Shown here piece after piece: positions 1 to 15,305 of a stretch of 64,000 nt of DNA. Each line of letters opens with the position of its first letter. Position 1 is the first letter of the stretch. Below the pieces are notes generated by a model, which saw only the letters and a program-made list of their open reading frames with translations, ran no database searches and was not told the origin of the DNA. The translations under genes and the position numbers were made by a program. This stretch comes from Nissabacter sp. SGAir0207 (GTDB lineage: Bacteria > Pseudomonadota > Gammaproteobacteria > Enterobacterales > Enterobacteriaceae). The DNA lies in contig NZ_CP028035.1 in assembly GCF_005491205.1 (NCBI RefSeq), positions 3,410,001 through 3,474,000 on the forward strand, written 5' to 3'.

Positions 1-442
1 CACCTCCGCCGCCAATGCCCAGCACTTTGCCGCCAGCCTGATTAACCGGTATGAGACGGAGCGCCCCAGCCTGCCAGCCCTCGCCCTGAGCGCCGACAAC
101 ATTGTCCTGACCGCCATCACCAATGACCGGCTGCATGATGAGGTCTACGCCAAGCAGGTACGGGCGCTCGGCCAGACCGGCGACGTGCTGCTGGCCATCT
201 CGACCCGTGGCAACAGCCGCGACATCGTTAAGGCGGTGGAGGCGGCAGTGACCCGTGACATGACCATCGTCGCCCTGACCGGCTATGACGGCGGTGAGGT
301 GGCGGGCCTGCTCGGCCAGCAGGATGTGGAGATCCGCATCCCCTCCCACCGCAGCGCACGCATTCAGGAGATGCATATGCTCACCGTGAATTGCCTGTGC
401 GATCTGATAGACAACACCCTGTTTCCCCACCAGGACGATTAA
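1..442 (+). CDS. diaA: DnaA initiator-associating protein DiaA (C-terminal part)
   Basis: The gene is cut by the window edge. About 146 C-terminal codons remain, read from base 2 and ending in [10 protein letters not shown] before TAA. DiaA is a SIS-fold tetramer of about 196 residues that binds DnaA and promotes timely initiation at oriC. The visible part carries the SIS-domain segments [14 protein letters not shown] and [13 protein letters not shown], nearly identical to E. coli. The lipoprotein gene dolP starts 10 bases downstream on the same strand, as in E. coli, so the two are probably cotranscribed. Confidence 0.96.
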   Translation, partial: TSAANAQHFAASLINRYETERPSLPALALSADNIVLTAITNDRLHDEVYAKQVRALGQTGDVLLAISTRGNSRDIVKAVEAAVTRDMTIVALTGYDGGEVAGLLGQQDVEIRIPSHRSARIQEMHMLTVNCLCDLIDNTLFPHQDD

Positions 443-451
443 GGAGCATCC

Positions 452-1024
452 ATGAAGGTTCGTTTACTGGCAACGCTGTGCGCTGCCCTGCTGCTGCAAG
501 GCTGCGTTGGCGCGGTCGTGGTTGGCAGTGCGGCTGTCGCCACCAAGACCGCCACTGACCCCCGTACCGTGGGTACGCAAGTGGATGACGAGACGCTGGA
601 AGCGCGTGTCGGGAATGCGCTGGCGAAAGACCAGCAACTGAAGAAAGAGGCGCGCATCGTCGCCACGGCATACCAAGGCAAGGTGCTGCTCACCGGCCAG
701 GCCCCGACCACCGATCTGGCGGCGCGCGCCAAGCAGATCACCATGGGCGTGGATGGGGCGCAGGAGGTCTACAACGAGATCCGCCAAGGGACGCCAGTCA
801 GCCTTGGCACCGCCTCTGCCGACACCTGGATCACCACCAAAGTGCGTTCGCAGCTGCTGACCAGCGACTCGGTGAAATCCTCCAACGTCAAGGTGACCAC
901 CGAGAACGGCGAGGTGTTCCTGCTGGGTCTGGTCACGTCGCAAGAGGGGCAGTCCGCGGCCCAGATTGCCAGCCAGGTCAGCGGCGTCAAGCACGTCACT
1001 ACCGCCTTCACCTACGTCAAGTAA
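452..1024 (+). CDS. dolP: Outer-membrane BON-domain lipoprotein DolP (YraP)
   Basis: A 190-residue lipoprotein. The N-terminus is a signal peptide ending in the lipobox LLLQGC, so Cys18 should be lipidated. Two BON domains follow, at roughly residues 45-115 and 120-190. In E. coli DolP sits on the inner face of the outer membrane, binds anionic phospholipid, supports the BAM complex and helps amidase activation at division. ATG follows a GGAG ribosome site (aaGGAGcatcc). It lies 10 bases after diaA, and a GC hairpin follows the stop. The length matches E. coli YraP (191). Confidence 0.95.
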   Translation: MKVRLLATLCAALLLQGCVGAVVVGSAAVATKTATDPRTVGTQVDDETLEARVGNALAKDQQLKKEARIVATAYQGKVLLTGQAPTTDLAARAKQITMGVDGAQEVYNEIRQGTPVSLGTASADTWITTKVRSQLLTSDSVKSSNVKVTTENGEVFLLGLVTSQEGQSAAQIASQVSGVKHVTTAFTYVK

Positions 1025-1030
1025 TCCCCC

Positions 1031-1051
1031 CGTGGGCGCGCCGCGCCCACG
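1031..1051. terminator. GC-only hairpin between convergent dolP and mtgA
   Basis: A perfect inverted repeat, cgtgggcgcg / cgcgcccacg around one central base, lies between the stops of dolP (+) and mtgA (-). No T run follows on either strand, so it is a hairpin that could protect 3' ends or pause polymerase rather than a clear intrinsic terminator. Confidence 0.45.
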
Positions 1052-1060
1052 CTTTCCCCG

Positions 1061-1795
1061 TTACAAATTATGCTGCCGCAGGAAACCTTCACCGCCCATC
1101 TGGCGCATCTGGCGTAAAATCCACTGCTGGCGCTGCCGCACATAGGCGGAGGGGGCGCTTACCTTGAACTGGTGCGGGTTGGGCAGTACCGCCGCCAACA
1201 ACGCCGCCTCGGAGGCCGTCAGTTGGCTCGCCGGTTTGTGGAAGTAGGTGCGGGCGGCCTGCTCAACGCCAAACACGCCATCACCCAGCTCAATGATGTT
1301 GAGATAGACCGTCAGGATGCGCCGCTTGGTCCAGATAAGCTCAATGCCGCCCGTCAGGCCCGCCTCCAGCCCTTTGCGCAGCCAACTGCGCCCATCCCAC
1401 AGCAACAGGTTCTTGGCGGTCTGCTGCGACAGGGTGGACGCGCCGCGCAGACTGCTGCCGCGACGGGCGTTATGGTCAAGCGCCGACTGGATCGCGGCCA
1501 CGTCAAAGCCCCAGTGCTCCGGGAACTTCTGGTCTTCCGCCGCCATCACTGCCAGCGCCATCATCGGGGCAATCTCTTCCATCGGCACCCAATCTGAGTG
1601 GGCGACATAGTCTGTGTTGCCGGAGAACCACGCGCTGAGCTGGCGCTCAACCATTACGGCAGAAAATGGAACCGGTAGAAAAGAAAACACTACAATCAGG
1701 CCCAGCCACAGTGCGATCAGGGAAAAAATTGCCCGCCGGACAAGTGCTAACCAGGATAATCTCTGCTTTTTATGGTCTCGCGGCCACATAATCAC
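1061..1795 (-). CDS. mtgA: Monofunctional peptidoglycan glycosyltransferase MtgA
   Basis: A 244-residue GT51 enzyme that polymerises lipid II into glycan strands in the periplasm. One N-terminal membrane segment (about residues 20-42) is followed by the GT51 domain. The catalytic Glu is E87 in [13 protein letters not shown], and [12 protein letters not shown] forms the second motif. The start is either GTG at 1795, overlapping the upstream elbB-like stop as GTGA, or ATG at 1789. Coupling to the elbB-position gene is conserved in E. coli. E. coli MtgA is 242 residues. Confidence 0.95.
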   Translation of the reverse strand: MIMWPRDHKKQRLSWLALVRRAIFSLIALWLGLIVVFSFLPVPFSAVMVERQLSAWFSGNTDYVAHSDWVPMEEIAPMMALAVMAAEDQKFPEHWGFDVAAIQSALDHNARRGSSLRGASTLSQQTAKNLLLWDGRSWLRKGLEAGLTGGIELIWTKRRILTVYLNIIELGDGVFGVEQAARTYFHKPASQLTASEAALLAAVLPNPHQFKVSAPSAYVRQRQQWILRQMRQMGGEGFLRQHNL

Positions 1796-2439
1796 ACACC
1801 TAAAATACGTGTTAATAGCTTATGAATTCCATGTGAAACATTTTCAACATCCTGGTCGCCCAGAAAACCGGGCGTGGAAATGACTCCCTGCTCCTCATCC
1901 ACCACGATGTCATCTGCCGGACATATCACTGCTTCTCCACCCAATTCATCAATCAGTTCGGCGTGGTCGGGATCGTTCCCCAAGGTAATGCGTACTGGCG
2001 ATCCGATCAGTAGGGGTGCCCATAAGGCGCTTTTCCCTATAAAGGCAATTGTTTTATGTTGCTTATGTATTTTTTGCAACTGGTCAGCAACACTATCAAT
2101 TTCTTGGGTAGAATTTGCGCTATTTAATCGCCCATTCTTGTAAACCGGTACACTGTTAGCTGACAAAATAATAATCCCATCCAGCTCAAATTGATCAAAT
2201 TTAGCCGGGTCATTTAGGGGGTCGGAGGTCAGTCCAGTTACGGTTTTTCCCACGGAAAGCGCACTATTTTCTTCAACCAAAAAATCCCCTTTATTAACAA
2301 TGGCTTCATTTAAAATAAACAAGAGGAAATCGGCTTTCTCCGGCGCTATTTTCAGGGCATTCAGGGTAATTATTGCTTCAGACTTTTCATTTTCATCGAG
2401 AAAATGCGTTCCACAGAACAGCACGCCAATCCTTTTCAT
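1792..2439 (-). CDS. elbB: Diverged ElbB-like protein, predicted catalytic Cys missing
   Basis: This occupies the elbB locus (arcB-arcZ-elbB-mtgA order kept) and encodes 215 residues, close to E. coli ElbB (217), a DJ-1/PfpI-fold glyoxalase-like protein. The C-terminal half aligns well: [40 protein letters not shown] and [10 protein letters not shown]. The N-terminal half has drifted. The E. coli nucleophile context GFMCIAPAM is replaced by AFIGKSALW, so the cysteine is absent, and the GGFGA loop is lost (ILSANS here). The gene is clearly AT-richer than its neighbours. It may be a xenologue or a gene losing its enzyme role. Its TGA overlaps the mtgA GTG by 4 bases. Confidence 0.8.
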   Translation of the reverse strand: MKRIGVLFCGTHFLDENEKSEAIITLNALKIAPEKADFLLFILNEAIVNKGDFLVEENSALSVGKTVTGLTSDPLNDPAKFDQFELDGIIILSANSVPVYKNGRLNSANSTQEIDSVADQLQKIHKQHKTIAFIGKSALWAPLLIGSPVRITLGNDPDHAELIDELGGEAVICPADDIVVDEEQGVISTPGFLGDQDVENVSHGIHKLLTRILGV

Positions 2440-2576
2440 CTCGCGCCTCCGAAATTTCTTAAAACAACTGCTTGAAGTTTTGTATGAATAAAGACTAATC
2501 TACATCACAGATTTTAATGATTCCTTTAACAACTGCTCAGCCTTTTGCTATTGTTAGGAAGCAGTAAAAATTTGTT

Positions 2577-2698
2577 GTGAAAGATTACCAAGACCTGCGA
2601 TAACGCAACCCCTCTGACAATAATCGCGTGGGTTACCGATTTCCCTGGTGTTGGCGCAGTATTCGCGCACCCCGGCCTAGGCTGGGGTCATTTTTTTT
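2577..2698 (+). ncRNA. arcZ: Hfq-dependent small RNA ArcZ (SraH/RyhA)
   Basis: It lies between elbB and arcB on the strand opposite arcB, as in E. coli. From about 2638 the sequence gatttccctggtgttggcgc and the following cagtattcgcgcaccccgg match the conserved E. coli ArcZ 3' part from memory. They end in a ccccggc/gctgggg hairpin and T8 (2691-2698). ArcZ activates rpoS and represses other targets such as flhDC; RNase E releases the short 3' form, which here would start near 2638. The 3' end is firm. The 5' end near 2577 is inferred from the E. coli length of about 121 nt, because the 5' part is not conserved. Confidence 0.92.
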
Positions 2699-2718
2699 AT
2701 GACCCCTATCGCCGCCCG

Positions 2719-5058
2719 TTACTCCTTCTCGGCTTCCGTCACCCAGTCACGCAGCACCTGCACATCGTGCATCCACTCCTGTTTCAGCTCATCGACCCAG
2801 TCCTGCACGTTGTCCCACCAGGCAGGCAGCGAAGGCGTCTGGATCTGCTGCGCCAATTGCTGCAAGTGCTTCAGCCCCACGGAGCCAGCCGCACCCTTGA
2901 TCTTGTGCGCCTCCTCGGCGATCCCCTTCTGGTCGCGGGCGGTCATGTTGGAATCCAGCACCGCCAGATAGCCCGGCATCATCTGTTCGAACATCTCCAG
3001 ACTCTGGTGAATCAGCTGTGGGCCGACCAGATCCATGTACTGCTCCAGCATCGGTAGGTCGAGCAATGATTCGTTGGTTTGCATACTCTTTGGCTCCATC
3101 TTCTTGCCCGCATGACGGGGCGGGTGATCCCAGAATTGTTTGATCATTGCCGTCAACGCTGGCACAGAGAGCGGCTTGCTCAGCACGTCATCCATCCCGG
3201 CGTCGAGGTACTCCCTTTTGTCCTTGAGCACGTTGGCGGTCAGCGCCACCAGCGGCGGCAGCGCGTGGTCAACGTACTGCTCACGCAGGGTGCGCGCGAT
3301 GTCCAGCCCGGTCATGTCTGGCAGCTGGATGTCCAGTAGCACCAGATCGAACTCGTCTGGCCGGAACATCGCCAGCGCATCGTGGCCATTCATCGCCACC
3401 TCCACGCTGTTGCCGAGTTTCTCCAGCACCGAGCGCGCCACCACCACGTTTAGCTCAATGTCCTCCACCAGCAGCACATGCAGCGCTGGCAGCGGCAGCT
3501 CATCGCGCTCTTTCTGGGCGGCTGGCTCCTCCTCCACCGCCGGCGCGGCGATGGTCAGGCTGAAGCAGGAGCCCTGCCCCGGCTGGCTACGCACGGTGAT
3601 GTCGCCGCCCATGCTCTGCGCCAGCCGCTTCGAGACTGCCAGCCCAATGCCGGTGCCGGTGGCCGGTTTGCCGCCGTGCTGGTCTTTCACCTGATAGTAC
3701 ATGGCGAAGATCTTGTCCTGCTCATCCTGCGGGATGCCCATGCCGGAGTCCTCCACCTCAAAGCGCAGGCGCGACTGCCCCTCGTGCCAGACCCGCACCA
3801 CGATCTGCCCCTGCTGGGTGAACTTCACCGCGTTGCCGATCAGGTTCCACAGGATCTGACGCAGGCGCGTGCCGTCGGTGACCACCTTCTGCGGCAGCGG
3901 CAGGTGCGGCTCCATGACGAACTTCAGCCCCTTGGGCTGCACCAGCAGGCCGGAGAGGTTCTCCAGATCGGCCAGGAAGCCAGTGAAGTCCACCGGTTGG
4001 TTGTCCAACTGCACTTTGCGGCGTTCGATTTTGTCCATCTCGATGATGTCGTTGAAAATGTTGCCGAGGGTGATGGCGCTGACATGAATGGTCTTCAGGT
4101 AGTTGCGCTGCTCCTCGTTCATCTCGGTATCCAACAGGATACGGCTGAGGCCGACAATGCCGTTGAGCGGCGTACGCAGCTCATGGCTGATGGTGGAGAT
4201 AAAGGTGGTCTTCTCGCGGCTGGCGTTCTCCAGCGCGTCCTGATAGCGCTTGCGCTCGGTAATGTCGCGGCCAAAGCCCATCAGGCCGTGGCGCTTGCCG
4301 ATGCGGTCATAGAACGGCACCTTGCGCAGCTCAAAGCACGCCTTGCGCCCATCCGGGTAGACCAGCCACTGCTCATAGGTGAGCGAGACGTTGTGGCGGA
4401 ATACCTTCTCGTCAGTCTCCACCACCTTAGCGGCGATGTCCGGCGTATAGACGTCATAGGGCGTCAGGCCAATCAACTGCTTCTCGCTGCGGCCGGTCAA
4501 CAGCTCCATCGCCCGGTTACAGCCAGAGAACTCTTTATCCTCATTACGGTAGTAGACCAGATCGGGCGAGGCGTCGAGGAAGGAGCGCAATAGCGCCGAC
4601 TGCTGGCTCAGCTCGATCTGCGCCTGCTCACGGTGCGCCATCTCCAGTTTCAGCTTGTCCACCACCGCCAGACGCGCCTCCTCCGCCTTGATACGGACGG
4701 CGATCTCCTGATTAAGCTGGGCGATGTTCTCCTGCAACTGGTTGTTCAGCTCCAGGTCGCGGTGGCGCATCTCCTCCAGCTTGTCCACCAGCCGCGAGAG
4801 CCGCTGGCGCGACTCCTCCAGCTGCTCCACCACCACCGAGAGGAAGTAGACCGCCCACGGCGTGATCAGCAGGCCGAAGAAGATGGAGCGCACCACGTCG
4901 ATGCTCTCCACCTGGCCGCGCAGCAGCATGGTGACGGCCATCTGGACGATCATCGCCAGCACCACCAGCGCGGATGCCAATAGCAGGGAAAAACGGATCA
5001 GGCCCAGTTTCACCATCAGATCCACGTAATACTGGGCCAGCGCCCTGATTTGCTTCAT
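2719..5058 (-). CDS. arcB: Aerobic respiration control hybrid sensor kinase ArcB
   Basis: A 779-residue tripartite sensor. Two membrane segments (about 22-45 and 58-77) are followed by a coiled linker, a PAS domain with redox cysteines C180 and C241, and the kinase domain with H292 in STISHELRTPLNG. A receiver with D576 (VLLDIQLPDM) and an Hpt domain with H718 (EEAHKIKGAAG) complete it. It senses quinone redox state and phosphorylates ArcA when respiration is limited. The start is placed at ATG 5058 (MKQIRALAQYY), matching E. coli. The 3' end faces ArcZ only 20 bases away, so the two transcripts converge. Confidence 0.98.
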   Translation of the reverse strand: MKQIRALAQYYVDLMVKLGLIRFSLLLASALVVLAMIVQMAVTMLLRGQVESIDVVRSIFFGLLITPWAVYFLSVVVEQLEESRQRLSRLVDKLEEMRHRDLELNNQLQENIAQLNQEIAVRIKAEEARLAVVDKLKLEMAHREQAQIELSQQSALLRSFLDASPDLVYYRNEDKEFSGCNRAMELLTGRSEKQLIGLTPYDVYTPDIAAKVVETDEKVFRHNVSLTYEQWLVYPDGRKACFELRKVPFYDRIGKRHGLMGFGRDITERKRYQDALENASREKTTFISTISHELRTPLNGIVGLSRILLDTEMNEEQRNYLKTIHVSAITLGNIFNDIIEMDKIERRKVQLDNQPVDFTGFLADLENLSGLLVQPKGLKFVMEPHLPLPQKVVTDGTRLRQILWNLIGNAVKFTQQGQIVVRVWHEGQSRLRFEVEDSGMGIPQDEQDKIFAMYYQVKDQHGGKPATGTGIGLAVSKRLAQSMGGDITVRSQPGQGSCFSLTIAAPAVEEEPAAQKERDELPLPALHVLLVEDIELNVVVARSVLEKLGNSVEVAMNGHDALAMFRPDEFDLVLLDIQLPDMTGLDIARTLREQYVDHALPPLVALTANVLKDKREYLDAGMDDVLSKPLSVPALTAMIKQFWDHPPRHAGKKMEPKSMQTNESLLDLPMLEQYMDLVGPQLIHQSLEMFEQMMPGYLAVLDSNMTARDQKGIAEEAHKIKGAAGSVGLKHLQQLAQQIQTPSLPAWWDNVQDWVDELKQEWMHDVQVLRDWVTEAEKE

Positions 5059-5137
5059 AGCCACTCCAGTCAAACAACATGGCGTAAATCATACCGCAAA
5101 TCAGCGGCGGCAGGGCGGCAGCGACCGCGGGGAATGC

Positions 5138-6073
5138 TCAGGCTGGGAGGCAGTACGCAGATTCCCTGCCAGCCAGCGCCGAGCCTTGCCCACCCTCGCG
5201 GCGCAGGTAGCGATCCAGCTCCACCAGCGCGCTCCAACGGTTTTCGCACCACAGCGGCGCACAGAGCGTCGGGCGGCGCGCGCTGGCCGACAGGCGGTGG
5301 AAGATCACCTCTGGCGGCGTGTGGCGCACCATCTCGCCAGCGGTGGTGACATACTCCGCCAGCGTCAGGGGTGGCAGCCGCCCGGCCTGCCACGCGCGCT
5401 CCAGCCGGCTGCCGGTGACGATGTGCAACGGATGCAGCTTCAGCCCCTCCACCCCGGCCTCCACCACGCGCAGCAGGCTCTGTTGCGCCATCGCTTCTGT
5501 CTCGCCCGGCAGGCCGACAATCAGGTGACAGCAGACCGGGATGCCCCATGCGCGGGCGCGCTGCACCGTTTCGCGGTAGCAGGCGAAGTCATGGCCGCGG
5601 TTGATACGCCGCAGCGTGGCGTCATGGGCGCTCTGCAACCCCAGCTCCAGCCACACCTCATAGCCCCGGTCACGGTAGCCAGCCAGCAGGTGCAGCACCG
5701 CCTCCGGCACGCAGTCGGGCCGGGTGCCGACGCACAGCCCGACAATGCTGGCCTGTTGCAGCGCCTGCTCATACTGGTCGCGCAGCCGTGCGATCTCGCC
5801 GTAGGTGCTGGTGTAGGCCTGAAAATAGGCGAGGTGGAGGCGCGCGCGGTTGACGTTGGCGGCCTGCGTGGCCAGCTGTGCGGCGATGCTCTGGTGGCGG
5901 GCGGCCTCATCGGCAAAGGAGGCGACGTTGCAGAAGGTGCAGCCCCCGCGCCCTAATGTGCCGTCGCGGTTTGGGCAGGTGAAGCCGCCGTGCAGCGTGA
6001 GTTTATGCACTTTTTCGCCGAAGCGCTGTTGCAAGTGGGGGCCGAACATATTGACTAATTGTGACAGCTGCAT
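5138..6073 (-). CDS. yhcC: Radical SAM protein YhcC
   Basis: 311 residues, matching E. coli YhcC (309). The N-terminal region has the cysteine cluster CPNRDGTLGRGGCTFC, a radical-SAM iron-sulfur motif with the long YhcC-type spacing. The central TIM-barrel segments (GTRPDCVPEAVL, GLQSAHDATLRRINRGHD, HLIVGLPGE) are intact. The family is related to Elp3-type radical SAM proteins; the reaction is not established. The gene is divergent from gltB, as in E. coli. A terminator-like hairpin sits just upstream of the start. Confidence 0.95.
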   Translation of the reverse strand: MQLSQLVNMFGPHLQQRFGEKVHKLTLHGGFTCPNRDGTLGRGGCTFCNVASFADEAARHQSIAAQLATQAANVNRARLHLAYFQAYTSTYGEIARLRDQYEQALQQASIVGLCVGTRPDCVPEAVLHLLAGYRDRGYEVWLELGLQSAHDATLRRINRGHDFACYRETVQRARAWGIPVCCHLIVGLPGETEAMAQQSLLRVVEAGVEGLKLHPLHIVTGSRLERAWQAGRLPPLTLAEYVTTAGEMVRHTPPEVIFHRLSASARRPTLCAPLWCENRWSALVELDRYLRREGGQGSALAGRESAYCLPA

Positions 6074-6093
6074 GATCGTGTGGTTATCTCAGA

Positions 6094-6127
6094 AAAAAGC
6101 CAATAGCCTAGCGCGCAATGGCTTTTT
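6094..6127 (-). promoter_or_regulatory. Terminator-like hairpin in the yhcC leader
   Basis: A 9-bp perfect stem, aaaaagcca / tggcttttt, encloses 16 bases. On the minus strand it ends in T6 (6098-6093), about 20 bases before the yhcC ATG. A transcript entering yhcC would pass this element first, so attenuation or a processing site is possible. The stem has T5 on the plus strand too, so it could also stop readthrough from the left. Confidence 0.4.
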
Positions 6128-6761
6128 GCATGATGACCGTGATCAACCCCCGCCCCGCTGCTGTTTCCCCAGAATAAAAATTCAGGATAAATGAGAATTA
6201 ATTCACCTTTTGGCTGATGAATTATTCTTATCGGCCTGCCCGGATCATGAGGAAAAATGACAGCATAAAAAACAGACACAAACTACATTCAACAGAACTT
6301 TAACAGAATATAATCCTGACAATGTGTTGCGCCCTAGCATGGTGCAGAGATTTGTGGCTTGCACTATAGTGAGTCAGCTCACATTCCACCTCCTGTCGCC
6401 ACTCCTTTCCCACCCATAAAAAATGTCATTTTTTATTTAAAAAACATTAACTTAACCATTAAAAATCACAAAAACGCATATCTTAAAACCATATTTGACC
6501 TACCTGTGCTTTCTCGATAAGTTGGAAGTCCGCTGGAAGCATTCTCGACGAGCCAAGACTCGTCATACTTATGCAGTTATTACAGACTCCCTCATTAAAC
6601 AAGTCATCACCCACTTGTGAGCACCGTCACAAGAGGCCATCGACGGAGGACGTCAGGCCGGGTTCCACCTGCCAAATTATGCAGGCAACCCCCTGACCGC
6701 CGGAGAATCGCTTCTTGCCGTAGGGTGGAAGAGTCACGCAGAGCCTGGGGAGGTTGCTGAT
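6128..6761 (+). promoter_or_regulatory. Long AT-rich control region upstream of gltB
   Basis: More than 600 bases without a credible gene. Visible items are: a perfect TATAAT at 6309-6314 with no good -35; tgcgcc-N7-ggtgca at 6327-6345, resembling an NtrC site but two bases too wide; the palindrome cactatagtg near 6361; A/T tracts at 6416-6490 suited to Lrp or H-NS binding; ttgacc at 6495-6500 as a possible -35; a 7-bp hairpin cttgtga/tcacaag near 6616; and a strong ribosome site ggggagg 8 bases before the gltB ATG. In E. coli gltBD is activated by Lrp from far upstream sites. Confidence 0.5.
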
Positions 6762-12651
<5,890 letters not shown>

Positions 12652-12669
12652 AACCGCCTGCGGTCAAAC

Positions 12670-12699
12670 GAGGGGAGCCAGTGGCTCCCCTCTTTTTTT
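12670..12699 (+). terminator. Rho-independent terminator of gltBD
   Basis: A perfect 10-bp stem, gaggggagcc / ggctcccctc, with loop agt is followed by T7. It lies 18 bases after the gltD stop. Confidence 0.92.
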
Positions 12700-12707
12700 G
12701 CGCCCAT

Positions 12708-12733
12708 AAAAAAAGCCCCGCCGGAGCGGGGCT
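12708..12733 (-). terminator. Rho-independent terminator of sspA-sspB
   Basis: The stem agccccgc / gcggggct with loop cgga has A7 on its left, which is T7 after the hairpin on the minus strand. It lies just past the sspB stop. Confidence 0.88.
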
Positions 12734-12748
12734 TTCTGTGCGACGCGG

Positions 12749-13243
12749 TTATTTCACCACGCGCAGGGCCGGGCGGCCACCGCGTGGCGGCTGCGGCGGC
12801 TCATCGTCGGAAGGATCGCTCTCATCCGGGCGATCGCCATCGATAACGGACATCGTTGGCTCAGGCGTGGCGCTCTCCTCGGCGGAGGTCTCAAACATCC
12901 CCTCCTCATCCTCGTAGGCGGGTTCTGGCTCAAACATGGTGCCAGCGCCATTTTCACGGGCATAGATCGCGAGGACGGCGGCGATAGGCACATTCACCTG
13001 ACGCGGCACGCCGCCAAAGCGGGCATTGAACCGGACATCGTCCGTGCCCAGCTCCAGATTCCCTACCGCGCGCGGGGCGATGTTCAGCACGATTTGGCCA
13101 TCGCGGGCGAACTCCATCGGCACCATAACACCTGGGCGCGTGACATCCACCACCAGATGCGGGGTCAGCTGGTTGTCGAGCAACCAGTCATAGAACGCCC
13201 GCAGCAGGTAAGGACGACGCGGAGACATGTGCGACATCTCCAT
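12749..13243 (-). CDS. sspB: ClpXP adaptor / stringent starvation protein B
   Basis: 164 residues. SspB brings ssrA-tagged proteins and other substrates to ClpXP. The folded ssrA-binding domain (RRPYLLRAFYDWLLDNQLTP to about residue 110) is followed by an acidic flexible linker. The ClpX-binding tail PPRGGRPALRVVK is intact. The start is placed at ATG 13243, matching E. coli and lying 5 bases after the sspA stop; a TTG three codons upstream is less likely. It forms an operon with sspA. Confidence 0.96.
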   Translation of the reverse strand: MEMSHMSPRRPYLLRAFYDWLLDNQLTPHLVVDVTRPGVMVPMEFARDGQIVLNIAPRAVGNLELGTDDVRFNARFGGVPRQVNVPIAAVLAIYARENGAGTMFEPEPAYEDEEGMFETSAEESATPEPTMSVIDGDRPDESDPSDDEPPQPPRGGRPALRVVK

Positions 13244-13248
13244 CTGAA

Positions 13249-13890
13249 TCAACTCCGGGTATGCAAACGCATTTCGCGTTCAGCTTCGGTGAGTGAAGCC
13301 AGGAAGGCATCACGCTCAAAGACGCGGGTCATGTACCCTTTCAGCTCTTTGGAGCCGGCGCCAGTCAGCTCAATGCCCAGTTGCGGCAGACGCCACAGCA
13401 GCGGTGCCAGGTAGCAATCCACCAGACTGAACTCCTCGCTCATAAAGAACGGGGTCTGACCAAAGATCGGGGCAATCGCCAGCAGCTCTTCACGCAGCTG
13501 TTTACGGGCGGCGTCAGCTTCCTGGCCGCTGCTCTGTTCGATTTTGTCTTTCAGCGAATACCAGTTTTTCTCGATGCGCAGCATCATCAGGCGGCTCTCA
13601 CCGCGCGCCACCGGGTAGACCGGCATCAATGGCGGATGTGGGAAGCGCTCATCGAGGTACTCCATAATGATTCGGGATTCATACAGCGTCAGCTCACGAT
13701 CAACCAGCGTCGGGACGGATTGATAAGGATTGAGGTCAATAAGATCCTGCGGCAGATTTCCCATATCCACCTGCTCGATCTCGACACTGACACCCTTTTC
13801 CGCCAGTACGATACGTACTTGATGGCTGAAGATGTCGGTCGGGCCAGAGAACAGCGTCATTACCGAACGTTTGTTGGCAGCGACAGCCAT
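13249..13890 (-). CDS. sspA: Stringent starvation protein A
   Basis: 213 residues with a glutathione-S-transferase fold. SspA binds RNA polymerase and acts in starvation and acid response, and in phage P1 late gene activation. The N-terminal thioredoxin-like part (MTLFSGPTDIFSHQVRIVLAEKG) and the surface stretch FPHPPLMPVYPVARGESR are conserved. The start MAVAANKRSV at 13890 follows an in-frame GTG-type extension that is not in E. coli. The 260 bases upstream (13903-14161) should hold its promoter; no strong consensus was identified there. Confidence 0.97.
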   Translation of the reverse strand: MAVAANKRSVMTLFSGPTDIFSHQVRIVLAEKGVSVEIEQVDMGNLPQDLIDLNPYQSVPTLVDRELTLYESRIIMEYLDERFPHPPLMPVYPVARGESRLMMLRIEKNWYSLKDKIEQSSGQEADAARKQLREELLAIAPIFGQTPFFMSEEFSLVDCYLAPLLWRLPQLGIELTGAGSKELKGYMTRVFERDAFLASLTEAEREMRLHTRS

Positions 13891-14161
13891 GTAAACCTCC
13901 AAGTTTATCTAGAAAACAGTGCGAATAGCCAACATCAGGCTGCTATCCTGAATCATGTTATCGCCAGCCAGCAACCTCGCAGAAGCCCGGAGGTCAGGCG
14001 ATCTCCAGGACGACCGAACCCACCAAACTGCGCGGCGCTCAGGCGCAAAAGTGTTGTTAGTTTACCAGATTTTGCCCCTCTTGTGGCGGCGCAACGGTGA
14101 AATCCGCGCGATTTGTCTGTCAGAGGGTGGGATAAGGCGGGAAAGTGTGGATTTCAGGCAT

Positions 14162-14190
14162 AAAAAAACCCGGTGAGACACCGGGTTTTT
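14162..14190 (-). terminator. Terminator after rplM-rpsI
   Basis: The stem acccggtg / caccgggt has a 3-base loop. It is flanked by A7 on the left and T5 on the right, so it can act in both directions. It lies 33 bases past the rpsI stop on the minus strand. Confidence 0.88.
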
Positions 14191-14222
14191 GACGCTGTTC
14201 CTGCTGCAAGTGCAGCCAGAAA

Positions 14223-14618
<396 letters not shown>

Positions 14619-14630
14619 CTATAATCCCGA

Positions 14631-15080
<450 letters not shown>

Positions 15081-15229
15081 TTACACGTTGGCGAACACCC
15101 AAACGCTTAATTAACAGTGTTGGAGGTTCACACGGCCATCAAGTCCAGCAAACCTACCCCTTCGAATAGCCTATGCCGGCACTAATAAAGTTTCGGGAAA
15201 AAAACTTTGTTGTAACGTGGGGTCGCAAG

Positions 15230-15235
15230 ATTATA
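15230..15235 (-). promoter_or_regulatory. Probable rplM-rpsI promoter -10 box
   Basis: Read on the minus strand, this is a perfect TATAAT followed by cttgcgacccc, a GC-rich discriminator of the kind linked to ppGpp/DksA control of ribosomal protein genes. Transcription would start near 15223 and give a leader of about 160 nt. No strong -35 is visible at 16-18 bases. Confidence 0.6.
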
Positions 15236-15305
15236 GAGAAGTCACCCACAAAGATCGACTGCTTTTTTATCACAAATGCATAATATCTGCCCGCCGCTAC
15301 GCGGG

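Noticed and set aside
3478..4593. A 371-codon frame antisense to arcB
   Set aside because: It is a shadow of the arcB kinase region; no domain is recognisable.
6055..6279. A 74-codon minus-strand frame overlapping the yhcC start
   Set aside because: It overlaps the yhcC leader and start, and its sequence matches no family.
6327..6345. NtrC binding site upstream of gltB (tgcgcc-N7-ggtgca)
   Set aside because: The half-sites fit but the centre is 7 bases rather than the usual 5, so it is mentioned only as a resemblance.
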